DNA of 64,000 bases from Mangifera indica (GCF_011075055.1 NC_058137.1:10835463-10899462); one strand, 5' to 3'. Shown: positions 25,290-36,932, numbered from the stretch's first letter. The notes: generated by a model not told the origin, from the letters alone. Translations and numbers: made by a program.

Positions 25290-25442
25290 ACATCTTGATA
25301 AATCAATCACTCTATCAATGTCAAAGACTTTTGTTTAATTCATGTGACAAGTCAACACCATCAATCTCTCCTTGATTTATGTGACAAATCAACATAATCA
25401 ATCACTCCACCAATTAAGCCAAATACTTCTCTTTGATAAGTC
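25290..25442 (+). repeat. short diverged tandem repeats, about 45-bp unit
   Basis: Successive units such as TGTGACAAGTCAACACCATC and TGTGACAAATCAACATAATC, each followed by an ATCxCTCC-like block. The sequence immediately after the copia insertion (30080 on, AAGTCAACACCATAAATTAC) reads like the continuation of the next unit, so the element at 25443 inserted into this array. Confidence 0.45.
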
Positions 25443-25709
25443 TATTAATAAGTGGCTCTTTAGGTCCCATATTGGTTATAACATTATATGCATGTTTAGG
25501 AAAATATTGTCAACAAGACTATAATAGCCTAAGGAGGTTATGACCTCTCCAGTATTTCTTGGGTATTTTTTGTGTGCATGTTTAATCATTTTTAGCACTT
25601 ACTACTATCTTAGGTGTTGCAAAGTTTTTTTAGCTATTGAATATAATAATTTGTGAAGGTTGGTTATTGAAAAATTTGTCTACCAAATGTATTGTAGTAA
25701 GCAGAAATG

Positions 25710-26460
25710 ACATTAGCATCAACAAAGACAATCATGACAACTACAAAAATAGATATGGAGAAATTTGATGGTTGAAACAATTTCAGCATGTGGTAGTATG
25801 AGGTGATGGACACCTTATGTCAAGAAAATCTTAATATAGCTCTAAAGGAAGAGAAACCAGAAAAGATAGATAAGAAAGAATGAGGGAGGATCAACCACCA
25901 AGCTTGTGGTACAATTCATACATGTCTTTGTAGATAACAAAACTATTTGTTCATGAAAGAGACGTCTACAAGTAAGATGTAAAAGATATTAGAAAACAAG
26001 TATATGAAGAAGAGCAATGAAAATTGACTATATTTGAAAAAGAGATGATTTTACCTTTAATTGAAACCTAGTACAAGTATAAGTAATCATATTGATACTT
26101 TCAATCAATTGATAACTGATTTACTAAACTTGGATGAAACCTTTAAAGATGAAGATAAGGTAATGATACTACTGAGATCCCTTCCTAAAGAATTGGATCA
26201 TCTAAGTATTACATTACTTCATGGAAATGAGAAATTAACTTTCGATGAAGTATGGGCTACTTTAAATAGTAATGAAATTCAAAAGAAAGATTAACAAGAG
26301 AAGAAAGACATGACTGAAGCCCTTACTGTAAGAGAACAAAGTCAAAGCCATAAGTAAGAAAGAAAGGTTAGATCTCAGTCAAAGAAAAGACCTAGTAAAG
26401 ATGAATGTGCTTTTTGTCGAGAGAAGGGACATTGGAAGAAAAAATGTCTGAAGCTATAAA
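25710..26460 (+). pseudogene. copia gag with zinc knuckle
   Basis: A gag start with KIDMEKFDG is broken by a stop within the next few codons. The longest open piece (26061-26294) reads DTFNQLITDLLNLDETF...VMILLRSLPKELDHL, the conserved centre of copia gag. A CX2CX4HX4C zinc knuckle with CAFCREKGHWKKKC is intact at about 26407-26448, though a stop lies just after it. Confidence 0.75.
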
Positions 26461-26579
26461 GGAAAGATAAAGGGAAGACTAAATGAGTTCCAAATGCATG
26501 TGCAACTAAACTTGAAGAAGATAATTCAAACTTTATTCTAGTCATTCTATCATCGACACTGAATTTTGATGAGTGAATC

Positions 26580-27850
26580 TTAGATTCGGGTTGCACTTAG
26601 CATATATGTCCACATAAAGAATGGTTTTTCAATTATAAAAACCTAAATGGTGGAGTTGTTTTCATGGGTAATGATAGCCCTTGCAAAACAGTAGGAATAG
26701 GTTTAATTCTTTTGAAGAATAGTGATGGATTAACTAGAGTTTTGATAGAAGTTCGACATGTTCCACAATTGAAAAAGATCCTAGTTTCTTTAAAAGCTTT
26801 GGAATCCAAATCCTTAAATGTTTTTATGCAAAATAGAATATTAAAAGTTATTTTTGGTGCCCTTGTAATAGTGAAGGGTATAAGAAAAAATAACTTGTAT
26901 TATTACAATCGTGGTACTATTTTTCAATCAACAGTTTTAGTTTCTATGGAGATACAAATTCTAAGACAACCAGACTTTGGCATATATATTTGGGACATGC
27001 AGGGAAAAAACTTTATTTAGTTTGGTAAAACAAGACTTATTGAAAGGAGCAAAAACCTGTAAATTGGAATTTTGTGAGCACTGTGTTTTGGGAAAACAGG
27101 CTAAAGTAAAATTTGATACTATAATTTATAATATTAAAGGTATTTTGGATTACGTTCATTTTGATATGTGGGGACTTGCTAAGACAACTTCTTTGGGAAG
27201 TAAGTGTTACTTTGTTACTTTTGTCGATGACCTTTCAAGAAAAGTATGGGTGTATGGTTTAAAGAGAAGAATGACATATTAGGTATTTTCCTAAAATGAC
27301 AAAAGATGGTTGAAACTCAAACAAACAAAAAGATCAAGCAACTAAGGACTGACAATAATGGCGAGTATACTAGTGATCTATTCTCAAAAGCTTGCTAGGC
27401 TAAAAGTATATACGTCATTTCTTAGTTAAAGAAACACCACAATAGAATGGGGTGGCAGAATGTATGAATAAGACATTATTGGAAAAAGTTCAATGTATAT
27501 TGTCTACTGCTGGGTTGGGCAAAGTTTTTTAGGCTAAGGCAATTACATTTGCAAGTCATCTTATCAAATGTTTACCATTCATTGCAATTGAAGGAAAAAA
27601 GCCTCTTGAGTTATAGTCTAGAAAATAATTCCTTACAGGTGTTTGGTTCTACTATTTATTTTCATACGAAAGAGTCTAAGTTAGATCCAAGAGCTAAGAA
27701 AACATTTTTCATAGGAATTAGCTCTGAAGTAAAGGGATATTATCTTTGGTGTCTAAATTCAAAGAAGATTATTCATAACAAGGATGCTACTTTTGATGAA
27801 TATGCCATGTTAAAGAAGGTAACAAAGAAGACTAATGGTACTCAATAGTA
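26580..27850 (+). pseudogene. copia protease and integrase
   Basis: Protease begins LDSGCT at 26582 with a stop directly behind it, then continues open at 26664-27020 (VRHVPQLKKILVSLKAL). The pre-integrase zinc site (HAGKKTLFSL...CEHCVLGKQ) and the first part of the integrase core (HFDMWGLA, VTFVDDLSRKVWV) lie in 26977-27282. 27549-27848 holds the integrase C-terminal block (VFGSTIYFH...KTFFIGIS). Frame changes between the pieces. Confidence 0.75.
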
Positions 27851-28129
27851 GGTGGAGCGTACTCCACAATAGGTGGAGTTTGAGAATTACATTAATAAAA
27901 CCAACTAGAGTTGTTGAAAATGATAATGACACTTTAATGGCCGAAGGGGAAAATGAAGATAGAGAGGTTTTAACCTAAGAACCTCAACAACAAGAAGAAA
28001 TAATTGTATCACAACAACCAAAATGAGAAATACGTTAACCTGCTTTATTTACTGATATGATGGCCTATGCATTTCTAATTATAGATGATGATATTCCTTA
28101 CACCTAAAAAGAAGTAATCAAAAGTTCAA

Positions 28130-29640
28130 AAGTTAAAAAGTGGAAGAAAGCCATGGATGAGGAATTACAATCCTTCAAAAAAAAAAAACTTGGGAGTTAG
28201 TTCAACTAACACAAAATAAGAAGGCAATTCGGTGCAAATAGGTGTATGTAAGAAAAGAAGGATTTCCTAACAAGAAAGATGTTCACTACAAGGCAAGATT
28301 GATAGCAAAAGGCTATGCTCAAAAGGAAGGAATGATTTCAATGAGGTTTTTCCTTAGGTTGTTAAACATTCATTTATTAGAATTTTTCTAGCCATGGTAG
28401 CATAATTGAATCTCAAACTAGTTTAACTTGATGTGAAAACCGCATTTCTACATGGTAATTTGGAGGAAGAAATCTACATGACTCAACCTGAAGGATTCAA
28501 GATTACTAATGAGGAGAATTGGATTTACAAACTAAATAGATCATTGTATGAATTGAAATAGTCACCAAGACGATGGTACAAGTGATTTGATTAGTTCATG
28601 ATGGGGCTTAGGTATATAAGAAGTAAGTATGATAATTATGTATATTTTCGTTGGTTACAAGATGAGTTTTTCATTTATCTATTATTGTATGTTGATGATG
28701 TACTGATAACTTCTAAGAACTAAGAAGAAATTAGAAAGTTAAAGACAACTTAACAAGAATTTGAAATGAAAGATTTGGGAGAAGCTAAAAAGATTCTTGG
28801 TATGAAGATTAGCAAAGATAGAAGAAGATCAAGCAAGGTTAGTTTAACTCAAAAAAGATATATGAAGAAAGGTAATACAGTGTTTTGACATTTTTGAGAA
28901 GTTAAAACCTATAAATACCCTACTTACTCCTCATTTCAAGCTTAATGCATCTTTATCTCCATGTACAGATGAAGAACGAAGATATATGTCACAAGTTCCA
29001 TATTCTAATATGGTTGGTAGCTTAATGTATGCAATGGTATGTACAATGCCTGACATTTCACATGTAGTTGGAGTTGTGAGTAGGTGTATGCATGATCTTG
29101 GTAAAAGACATTGGCAAGCACTAAAATAAACTTTGCAGTATTTACTAAGACTATAAATGTTGGTTTGGTATTTGAGCAGGGAGTCAAAGTGTGATTGGTT
29201 ATGTTGACTTTGATTACACTGGTGATTTGGATAAATGTCGATCAACTACTAGTTATGTCTTTACACTTGCAAAAGCACCAATTAGTTGGAAGTCTACCTT
29301 GCAGTTTATTGTAAAAGTAGAGTATATAACGGTTACAGAGGTTGTAAAGGAAGTTAATTGGTCACAAGGATTGCTAGAAGATTTAGGTATTATTCAGAAG
29401 ACTGTCGATATGTATTCTAATAGTCAAAGTGCAATTCATTTGGCAAAGAATCTTGTATTCCATGTATGGACTAAGCATATTGATATTTGACATCATTTTT
29501 TGTAGGAGATTATTGAAGAAGGGAATATACAACTCCTAAAAATTAGGACAACTGAGAACCCTACAAATATGATAACCAAGGTGTTGACAACAACCAAGTT
29601 CAATCATTGTTTGAACTTGATCAACATCCTACAAGCTTGA
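28130..29640 (+). pseudogene. copia reverse transcriptase and RNase H
   Basis: RT blocks include KAMDEELQSF, the DVKTAFLHGNLEEEIYMTQP motif, YVDDVLIT at about 28690-28715 (the catalytic Asp pair is retained) and DLGEAKKILGMKI. RNase H is in 29191-29490 (GYVDFDYTGDLDKCRSTTSY...HVWTKHIDI). Stops break the frame at several places, so it is a pseudogene although single motifs are well kept. Confidence 0.75.
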
Positions 29641-29730
29641 ATAGCATCGAAAGACACATTTGAAGTCACTGTTGAAGAAGAAAATATATGGGAAATTTGG
29701 TGGGACGAGCCAAATCGCCAAGATGGAGAT

Positions 29731-30079
29731 TGTTGACAAGTGGCTCTTTAGGTCCCACATTGGTTATTTTATTTTCTTTGTGTTTTAGCAATGGCTATAA
29801 ATAGAAGCCTTAGTTTTAATTCTAAGATCATTTCAAAATTACAATTGTATTAAGAAAATCTTATTATTAGAGATCTCTAATAGTTTTATATTTTTTGTGT
29901 AACTGTTCTTTGAAGGTAGTGAAAGTGATCAGCGACACCAAAGACGTAGGTACATTTACTGAACCTTATAAATTCTTGTGTTCTCTTTTTTTTCTTTTTG
30001 CATTCACATATTTTGTTTTATTTGTTTATTATATTTCAATAGCATAGAGGTTGTGTATTTTAATTTCCCCTGCATAAAA
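29731..30079 (+). repeat. 3' LTR of the Tork-like copia
   Basis: Starts TGTTGACAAGTGGCTC after a short purine tract (AGATGGAGAT), contains a TATAAATAGA box, and ends TGCATAAAA immediately before the AAGTC duplication. The solo LTR at 2715-3075 is the same family and ends TGCATAAGA before its own duplication, so the family's LTR does not end in CA. Confidence 0.75.
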
Positions 30080-30339
30080 AAGTCAACACCATAAATTACT
30101 CTAATCAAACCATAATTTTATCCTTATTCTTTGGTTGAAATCTTATAAATATTGTATAATCTGTTTAATTCAATTATGTATATTTAATTTATCTTAAAAG
30201 ATTATTTTTCCTTTTCTAGTTTTAGCAATACATATGTATAAAATATTTGTATTATTTAGAAATAAACCAAGAATCTATTACATTCATTTTAAGTTTCTTT
30301 ATGGTGTCAAAGCCCTAAGCTCCTTCTTCATCTTGTTTC

Positions 30340-31030
30340 AAATTTCAATTATGACTGAATTAAACACAGTCACGATTACATCTCACAATGAAAATCCTTC
30401 TTCAAAAAATCTCTCAACTTAAGTTATTTCAATCAACATTGCTACACTTATTTCTCAAAAACCATCAAAGGGAGCAAATTATTCAATGTGGAGTATGCAA
30501 ATGATGAATCTTCTTCTCGGGTATGATCTCATGAAATTTGTGGATGGAACCTATCCATGTACATCAATTAATGATTTTGAGTATAAGACTTGGATTCGTC
30601 AAGATCAACTACTACTCCTTGCCATCCAAACTGTTGTCTCTAGACAAGCAAGTCTACTTGTATCTTGGTGCAAAAATGTATAAAAGGCTTGACTCAAACT
30701 CAAAATCACCTATGCCTATAGAGGCAATACTCGGATGATTGATCTCATTGATTCTCTTACTAAGGTCAGTCAAGAAGGAAAAAGTATTTTTGATTTTATA
30801 CAATCAATTAAAACCATTATTGGTGACCTTGCTATGATTAGGCATGAATTGAGTGATGGCAAAATTGTGGCTCATAGTCTCAATAGTCTCACCGATGACT
30901 ACAAATAGCTTAAAACTGTTTTATGTGCTAGAAAATCACCCATTTCTTTCGAAGAGTTAGTCGATAAACTTCTAGACTATGAATCTAACCTCAAACACTT
31001 AACTTCAACAAAGGAGAGATTGATGGTGTT
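30340..31030 (+). pseudogene. copia-type gag remnant
   Basis: Broken frames give a different copia gag: NYSMWSMQMMNLLLGYDLMKFVDG (30477-30550), WIRQDQLLLLAI (about 30595-30630), then TRMIDLIDSL, IFDFIQSIKTIIGDLAM and the SFEELVDKLLDYE end (about 30950-30985). It contains several stops. No pol follows and no LTR can be assigned. Confidence 0.65.
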
Positions 31031-31039
31031 GATTTGTCA

Positions 31040-31660
31040 TATGAATTAAGGAGAAGTCTTGATGGAGTGATTGATTTATCACATCTAACATACATTTTTT
31101 CAAGGTTTGTAAGGTGTTTTTCAGATAGACAACCCTAACCTTGGACTCAGTAAAAAAGTATGACTCTTAAGTTCTCAACGCATCATTAGCTCGTACACAT
31201 TTTGACACATGATTAAACATTGACTCAAAGATTGGGGCCAACAACCAACTTAATAGGAGTCTCCCACTATGAACAAAGCTTGACCATGCTAGTACCGGTA
31301 AATCTTCTCTAACCTTGGATTCACGATTTGAAGGTTGGAAGTAGAAAAATTCCCGAATTTTGGCATCAAACAAACCTGTGGAACTTTTTTACAGTTACAT
31401 TCATTAGAGGAACCAAGACTACACAAATGTAACAAAAAGCCAGCCATTTACGTTTGTCGCTTGCTCTGATACAATGGAAAGAAGGTAATTACACAAGCAA
31501 ACTAAACATGCAATGCAAGTAATAAAATATCTGGAAAATACTTCTTCAATTAAATGGAAAGATTTTTTAGAGAGTTTATATATACTTGAAAGAAAATACG
31601 GGCTAGCAACAATTGTTACTAACAACCTGAGCCACTATAGAAATTAGATCGAACCATCAC
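31040..31660 (-). other. possible minus-strand copia leader, primer site and LTR fragment
   Basis: On the minus strand TTGTATCAGAGCAAGC (31459-31474) resembles the initiator-Met primer site of copia elements. The sequence to its right (31475 to about 31640) would then be the 5' LTR and that to its left the leader. I could not confirm LTR ends or a duplication. Lies directly downstream of the first P450 gene. Confidence 0.3.
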
Positions 31661-31975
31661 CAGAGTGCACATTTTGGATCGTCAGACTGCCTCTCATTCG
31701 GTTGATTTTCCTTGAGTAAGAGAAGAAGACGAAATGCATGCTCCTCTTCAATCTGAATTGCCGAGCGACACTGTTATTCTTAGTTGATATTGATACGGTG
31801 AATAGCAAAAGCCTCTTCCGTTACTTGACTTGAACTGTTGTTAGTCTCCCTAACACACTTAACTACACTGTCGATTAATCACTAGCCAACTTTATTGAAT
31901 TTTCCCCTCTACAATATTCAAATAAAGTTTTACAATTTGTATTTTTCAAATTTAGAAACAACTTTTGATCTATTC

Positions 31976-33478
31976 TCAATACGATTTCCTATTAATTTTA
32001 ACCATTAATCCATGTTTCATGCGTAAACTGATACTAAGACTAGGAATCACAGGGGAATTTTCTAGCATTTGAATATCATAGTTAAAAATTATAGCAGCTG
32101 CAATGGCCTTCATTACAACGAAAGCAATTTCTTTGCCGGGGCATATTCTTGGCCTCGTATTGAAGGCAAAAAACTTGTGAGAGGGCTCATGTTTAATCCC
32201 TCCTTCGTCTGTTATCCATCTCTCCGGCTTGAATTCACAGCAGTCTTCGCCCCACACCGTCTCCATTCTCCCCATTGCATACGTACAAATTATCACTATC
32301 GTCTTCTCATTCACCCTATGCCCACTTGGAAGCCTGTCTTGCTGTGTTGGCGTCCTGGTTTCATAAGGAATCGAGGGGAATAGCCTCAGGGATTCGCATA
32401 AAGCTGCATGCAGATAAACAAGCTTGCTCAGCTCATCGAAATTGAACAGAAGAGGACGATCCTCAGCGCCCTTGTTGGCATCTTTTGGCGTTGCCTTGAC
32501 TTTAATTTCTTCTCTGATTTTACTGATAGCTTCTGGATTCTGTGAGACCAACCAGAAGAACCAAGTAAGTGCAGTACTTGTTGTGTCTTCGCTAGCGAAA
32601 ATGACGCTAATTACGTTGTCTCTCATGACTTCCTCATCATTTTCTCTAGGTTGACTGATATCATTTTGGTTCATGTAAAAGTTCAAAAGATTGAAACTCT
32701 CTTCATCTTGTTTAATTAGAATATTGTGATAGAACTCATCAATAACCCTCCAGCCATTTCTGTATTTTCTTTCTTTCCCAATTCTCAACAATCTTTGCAA
32801 CTTCCACAGCGTTTCCGGCACAATATGCCTAAAAAATATCGTTTCACACGCATCATCCAACGCCTTTGAAAATGAAATTTCCGGCATTCCAATAGAGAGA
32901 GATTTCGGGTTACATCCAGTGGCGATAATTGTCGCGTAATCAAATGTAAACCTCTTCAACAAATCCTGCAAATCCACTGCTAAATCATTTTGACAGGCGT
33001 GCTCAAAAACTGGGATGACTCCTTTCTCAATAATTTCTGGGACGATTTTTGCAGTCAGTCGATGAAATTTTGTGTGAGTCAAGAATCGCCGGACAGCTTT
33101 TCTTTGTAGCATCCATTCTTCATTATCAGAATTGAAAAAGCCATGGCCAAAAACATCGAATCTCTTTTGCCATTCAGAGCCTTTGGGATATCTTGAGAAG
33201 TTTGTGGTGAGCATGTAGTGAACATTGGCTGGATCACTGGTGAGTAAGAAATTGTTTGGCAAGAGCCAGTAATTGATGAGAATTGTGCCCTTTCTATTCC
33301 TCAAAGTTTTGCTGAGTTTGTCATGGAAGAGGTGGAAATCAAAAAGCCCTTCTGGCAAAAATCCGAAGATGGGCAAGTGGCGGAGGACCAGCTTGTTGCT
33401 CTTTCTGTAAAATTTTAGAAAAATAGAGAAAATAAAGGCCAAGATCACGCAATAAAGGTAGGGTAGAAGTAAAAACAT
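31976..33478 (-). CDS. cytochrome P450, CYP96-type (alkane hydroxylase MAH1-like), copy 1
   Basis: Intronless 500-residue protein, the usual length and structure of the CYP96 group (CYP86 clan), membrane-bound ER monooxygenases that hydroxylate long alkanes or fatty acids. Residues 5-23 are a hydrophobic anchor, followed by a basic stretch and the LRHLPIFGFLPE proline region. Diagnostic blocks: DPANVHYMLTTNFSRYPKG, FFRHIVPETLWKLQ, ESLR (ExxR motif), FKPERW (PERF motif) and the haem loop FNTRPRICPG with the Cys ligand. Two departures: the first Gly of FxxGxRxCxG is Arg (codon AGG), and the I-helix AGxDTT motif reads ASEDTT (AGC for Gly). The frame is complete with no stops. Compared with copy 2 it lacks five residues around KQDEESF. 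The exact CYP96 subfamily and substrate cannot be told; activity is uncertain because of the substitutions. Confidence 0.9.
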   Translation of the reverse strand: MFLLLPYLYCVILAFIFSIFLKFYRKSNKLVLRHLPIFGFLPEGLFDFHLFHDKLSKTLRNRKGTILINYWLLPNNFLLTSDPANVHYMLTTNFSRYPKGSEWQKRFDVFGHGFFNSDNEEWMLQRKAVRRFLTHTKFHRLTAKIVPEIIEKGVIPVFEHACQNDLAVDLQDLLKRFTFDYATIIATGCNPKSLSIGMPEISFSKALDDACETIFFRHIVPETLWKLQRLLRIGKERKYRNGWRVIDEFYHNILIKQDEESFNLLNFYMNQNDISQPRENDEEVMRDNVISVIFASEDTTSTALTWFFWLVSQNPEAISKIREEIKVKATPKDANKGAEDRPLLFNFDELSKLVYLHAALCESLRLFPSIPYETRTPTQQDRLPSGHRVNEKTIVIICTYAMGRMETVWGEDCCEFKPERWITDEGGIKHEPSHKFFAFNTRPRICPGKEIAFVVMKAIAAAIIFNYDIQMLENSPVIPSLSISLRMKHGLMVKINRKSY

Positions 33479-33830
33479 AGTTGTGAAGATTGGAAAGCAA
33501 TTTGCTTCAACTGAAGTGTTAATGAAGTTATTTAGAAGATATAATTTTATACTTACAATTACTAGTCATAGAAAATGTGTTGTTCGTGTTTTCAGGAACA
33601 AAAACAGCTGAAACGCAAACGTAACAATGGCTGAAATTCCAGAAATACGACCTAAAATATGTAATATACAAGCAGAAAACATGGAAAGGTGCAGATAATG
33701 CTTTAGTTTTAGAAGTAATTTTTTTCTTTATATTTTTATAAACAATTCACGAATAATTAAAAAAACTCAGCACAAATAATAAATATATATATTTTTTATT
33801 GTAATGACATATAATGACTCACAAAATAAA
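33479..33830 (-). repeat. duplicated P450 upstream region, copy 1
   Basis: This region aligns with 61628-61990, with small gaps: blocks such as GCAATTTGCTTCAA, AGATATAATTTTATACTTA, ACAAAAACAGCTGAAA and GGATAATGCTTTAG or their close variants occur in the same order. So the promoter was copied together with the gene. Similarity fades near 33830, shortly before copia remains begin at about 33930. Confidence 0.75.
33544..33551 (-). promoter_or_regulatory. TATA box of P450 copy 1
   Basis: The minus strand reads TATAAAAT, about 66-73 bp before the ATG at 33478. The same box at the same distance is present before copy 2 (61697-61704), in a conserved stretch, which supports both the promoter and the start codon. 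Confidence 0.55.
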
Positions 33831-33929
33831 TACCTCGAATAAATGGCTCGCAAATTATTTTGTAAGTTAAAAAGATTCTCCAGCCCGGAAAATTTCTATC
33901 CAAGAGGCAGCTCTTTAGAAATCCAAGTC

Positions 33930-34197
33930 AGCAAGACCAATAATTGTTGTCAGAATTTCTTTTTAATTTGAATGGTGCTACAACAAGCCTGAACAACTCC
34001 AAGCAAAATGTTGCAGGAGATTCTACAACTGAGTTATAATATATAACTTTGTTTGATGCAGCCAAAAAAGTGGTTTGGATCAAGAAATTCTTCACTAAAT
34101 TCAGTGTGGTTCCCAACATGGTCATCCCTATAGAGCTCTATTTTGACAACAATAGAGCAATAGCTTAGGCAAAGGAGTCATAATCTCATCAACAATT
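33930..34197 (+). pseudogene. copia RNase H remnant, left part
   Basis: Translates, with stops, as the RNase H end of the same copia family as 5430-6960: NNSKQNVAGDSTTEL, FDAAKKVVWIKKFF, ELYFDNNRAIA and AKES-SHQQ. It breaks off at 34197 where a 2,065-bp insertion begins and resumes in the same frame at 36263. Confidence 0.75.
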
Positions 34198-36262
34198 TGT
34201 AACACCCTTTTTTTATATATATACCCCTACCTAGAATATGACCCGAAAAGGTATGTATAATTGAACTACTTAATTTAAAATCTTATCATTCTATACATGA
34301 TCATAAATACTCAAACGTGTAAAAATCTGCGATAAAAATAAACACTAATTATATAATAAATTGTCTGATTACCTTGTTTATAGAATTTCATGATTAAACT
34401 GTTTGAAATCAATATACATAATAACTCATAAAATGTACTGAAATAGTAAATTACATAAATGAAATAAAGTCTATAGAAGGACAATTTTGCCCCTCTCCCT
34501 TGCACAGTTGCTCTTGGATTGTTGTGCTCCCCTGCATGCCCCATTACTCACCTTTATCTACAAAACAATAAGAAGAAATGCATGAATGAAAACACTCAAT
34601 AAGTTGATCACCTCTCAGCACCTTAAATATACATATAAACTAGTAAATCTAACATTCCATTTATGAATCTACATGGTGTCACAACTCGACACTATCGTGT
34701 CTTGACATAGGCCATCCACCAAGGTTATTAAGGCCTAAATTGAAATCGACATATCTGATGTCTTAGTGAAAACATAAGACATCTTGCGTGTCACTATTTG
34801 TCATGTCTTGTGCAGTTGTCATATAACTATTAGGCTAGCTAATTGGGATACCTTGTCACACTAGAAAAAAAACTGGTAGCAGTCTCTTCTCTTATCACAT
34901 AAGTTAATCGAAACTGTTGTCTAAACTATCCTAGGATGGTCCCATACTATGGGTAAATATGTGATGCATTCCACTAACCATATGAGAAAATATCCGAAAA
35001 ACCATAATCCTTATCATGCACACCTGAATAAACTAAGGCGTTATATGCCTTGGCGTTGAGTGCATAATGCATCTTATAGGTGTCCAACCCTATTGCTTTC
35101 AAGTATCTTTTCACTTATGCACATAGTTAATGACTATCTAGATGTGAACCACTTTCCTTAACGTTTCAGATTTTTTATCTTAATCTAACTTGATCGAGGT
35201 TTCCTGTCGTCTTTCATATAGTTTGACAATCTTTCTATTTCTATTTAGCTCATTTCTTCTATTAAAGTTTCTATTATTTTCTCTTCGTTCTTCCTCCCCT
35301 TCACTACACTTAAAGTAGAGGTAAAATGGTCTTTTAGTTGGCCACATAGGTGTGTGCTTAAGGTGCATCTATGTATGTCTCTTTTTAAGTGCAACACTCA
35401 CTTTTGAAAAGTCACATACAAGTATGTGTCCCATACCACACAATCATGTATGGCTATCCTCATAATGAGTGTGCAAAAATTTTGGAACTTCTTATTTGGA
35501 GATTGTAAAACTCACTAGTTCTACATTTTTTCTAACTACATCTGACAATCCATTCACATATAATGAGTTCTAGCATGACTCTAAACAAGTATACTTATGT
35601 CTCTTTAACCCTAAACGCATATATTACCACAATAAGTAGAATCATAACATTCTCATCATTCAGCGTAGTATAACCTCAACTAAAACTCCTACATAATTTA
35701 TAAACAAATATAGCTAAACTCATACACGGATTCTCACATACATAATCATCATAGCCTTAATACCATATTAAGAAATTAGACATTCTATTTCCACAATGAA
35801 TTTAATCATAGAAAACATCCTTAAACAATCAAGGAAGGGAACTAACTTACTTGGCTTCTAAAGATCGCTAAGGCCTTCACATGGCTATGGCATTTTCGGT
35901 GATCGACGACTTCTTTTGATAACCCAAAACCTTTCTACTCTCTCATCTCTTTCTTTAGGGTGTGGTTGTGGGTGAGAATAATAAAAGAAAATTAGGTTTA
36001 ATGTGCTTCTATTTTTTTCTTGTTGATGCAAATACACAGGCATGTATGGACTCTATATGGGCAAGTGTTATGCCACATAACTAAGGCAACCTCTAATCTT
36101 GTTGTGATTCTTATCTTATCAGATAAATTCAAATTTATTGATGATACATAACTGTGTATACCCTTATACATGTGTATGTGTCACTCTAGAAAACATCAAT
36201 AATTCAATTTAAAACAACAAAAAAAGACAAAAATTCCTTTGAGCTTACCTGTGGATGTTACA
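34198..36262. repeat. solo LTR inserted in the copia RNase H region
   Basis: Starts TGTAACACCC and ends GGATGTTACA, short inverted ends of LTR type (TG...CA). The flanking 5 bp are CAATT (34193-34197) and TAATT (36263-36267), a duplication with one mismatch. Removing the insert plus one duplication copy restores the host copia reading frame across the junction, which proves an insertion. No coding region inside; the short frames there have no motifs. The TGTAACACCC start is common in plant gypsy LTRs, but the lineage is not certain. Confidence 0.75.
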
Positions 36263-36462
36263 TAATTTAAATAATTACTTAAACAATTCTTGTTGGTCAA
36301 AGAGATATTTCAATATGGTGGTCTGTAGATTTGTAGGGTAAACATAGATGATAACTTGGTAAATCTATTAACCAAGTCTTTGCCACAGTAAAAGTACAAT
36401 AGGCATGTAGAATCATTTGGTATTAGACTAATGACAGATTGACTATAGTGCAAATGACAAAT
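36263..36462 (+). pseudogene. copia RNase H remnant, right part, and polypurine region
   Basis: Continues from 34197: the pieces read LLVKEIFQ, ICRVNIDDNLVN-LTKSLPQ and YNRHVESFGIR, the C-terminus of the copia polyprotein, equivalent to about 6940-7080. The LTR start follows at 36463. Confidence 0.75.
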
Positions 36463-36932
36463 TGTTAGAGTAAGTGCTCTTAAGCTAATTATTATATCTA
36501 TTTATTAGTAATTATAATAGTATTTATAATAATAAAATGGCATTTTCTTTATCAAAATTTATTTTACTTTGAGTAAATCAAATGAATGCCTTTATGATGG
36601 TGGAATTATGATGATGACATTAGTGTGTGTCAACTGATTATGGAAATCTTATATTCATATATGGTGGTCATTTTGAAAATGTTTATAGTTTTGATATTAT
36701 CTTGACCAAGAGTACAAATAATATCATTGAAATTATTTATACCCTTGGTCAATACATCTTTGGTGCTACATGTGATCCTTTCACTTGAGGTTACCAAACT
36801 GCCTTGTATAAGGATTAATATGATTTAACATCAACCCAATGTAGTCTTTAAAGAATAGTGGTAATTAGCCATGATGTATAATAGATGATTCATCACTCTT
36901 GGGTACAAGAGTAGATTTCTTTGTTAGGTATA
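36463..36932 (+). repeat. copia 3' LTR, left part, split by the Athila element
   Basis: Starts TGTTAGAGTAAGTGC and follows the LTR at 7106 with deletions. It is interrupted after GTATA at 36932 and resumes after the second GTATA at 48572, where the sequence CTCACGAATGTTAACGACCA corresponds to TTGATGAATGTCAATGACCA of the 7106 LTR. Confidence 0.7.

Larger units (their letters stand above)
25443..30079 (+). mobile_element. Tork/Tnt1-like Ty1/copia retrotransposon, decayed
   Basis: Flanked by a perfect 5-bp duplication AAGTC (25438-25442 and 30080-30084). The 5' LTR (25443 to about 25690) is degraded and partly deleted; the 3' LTR is 29731-30079. Inside, in order: gag (about 25710-26290), zinc knuckle (26404-26450), protease (26580-26920), pre-integrase and integrase (26985-27850), RT (28130-28860), RNase H (29170-29640). 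The end of the protein, with TENPTNMITKVLTTTKFNHC, is typical of the Tork lineage as I know it from Tnt1. Many frameshifts and stops; not functional. Confidence 0.8.

Noticed and set aside
32069..32654. Plus-strand frames over P450 copy 1 (and 60209-61351 over copy 2)
   Set aside because: Antisense shadows of the conserved P450 coding sequence.
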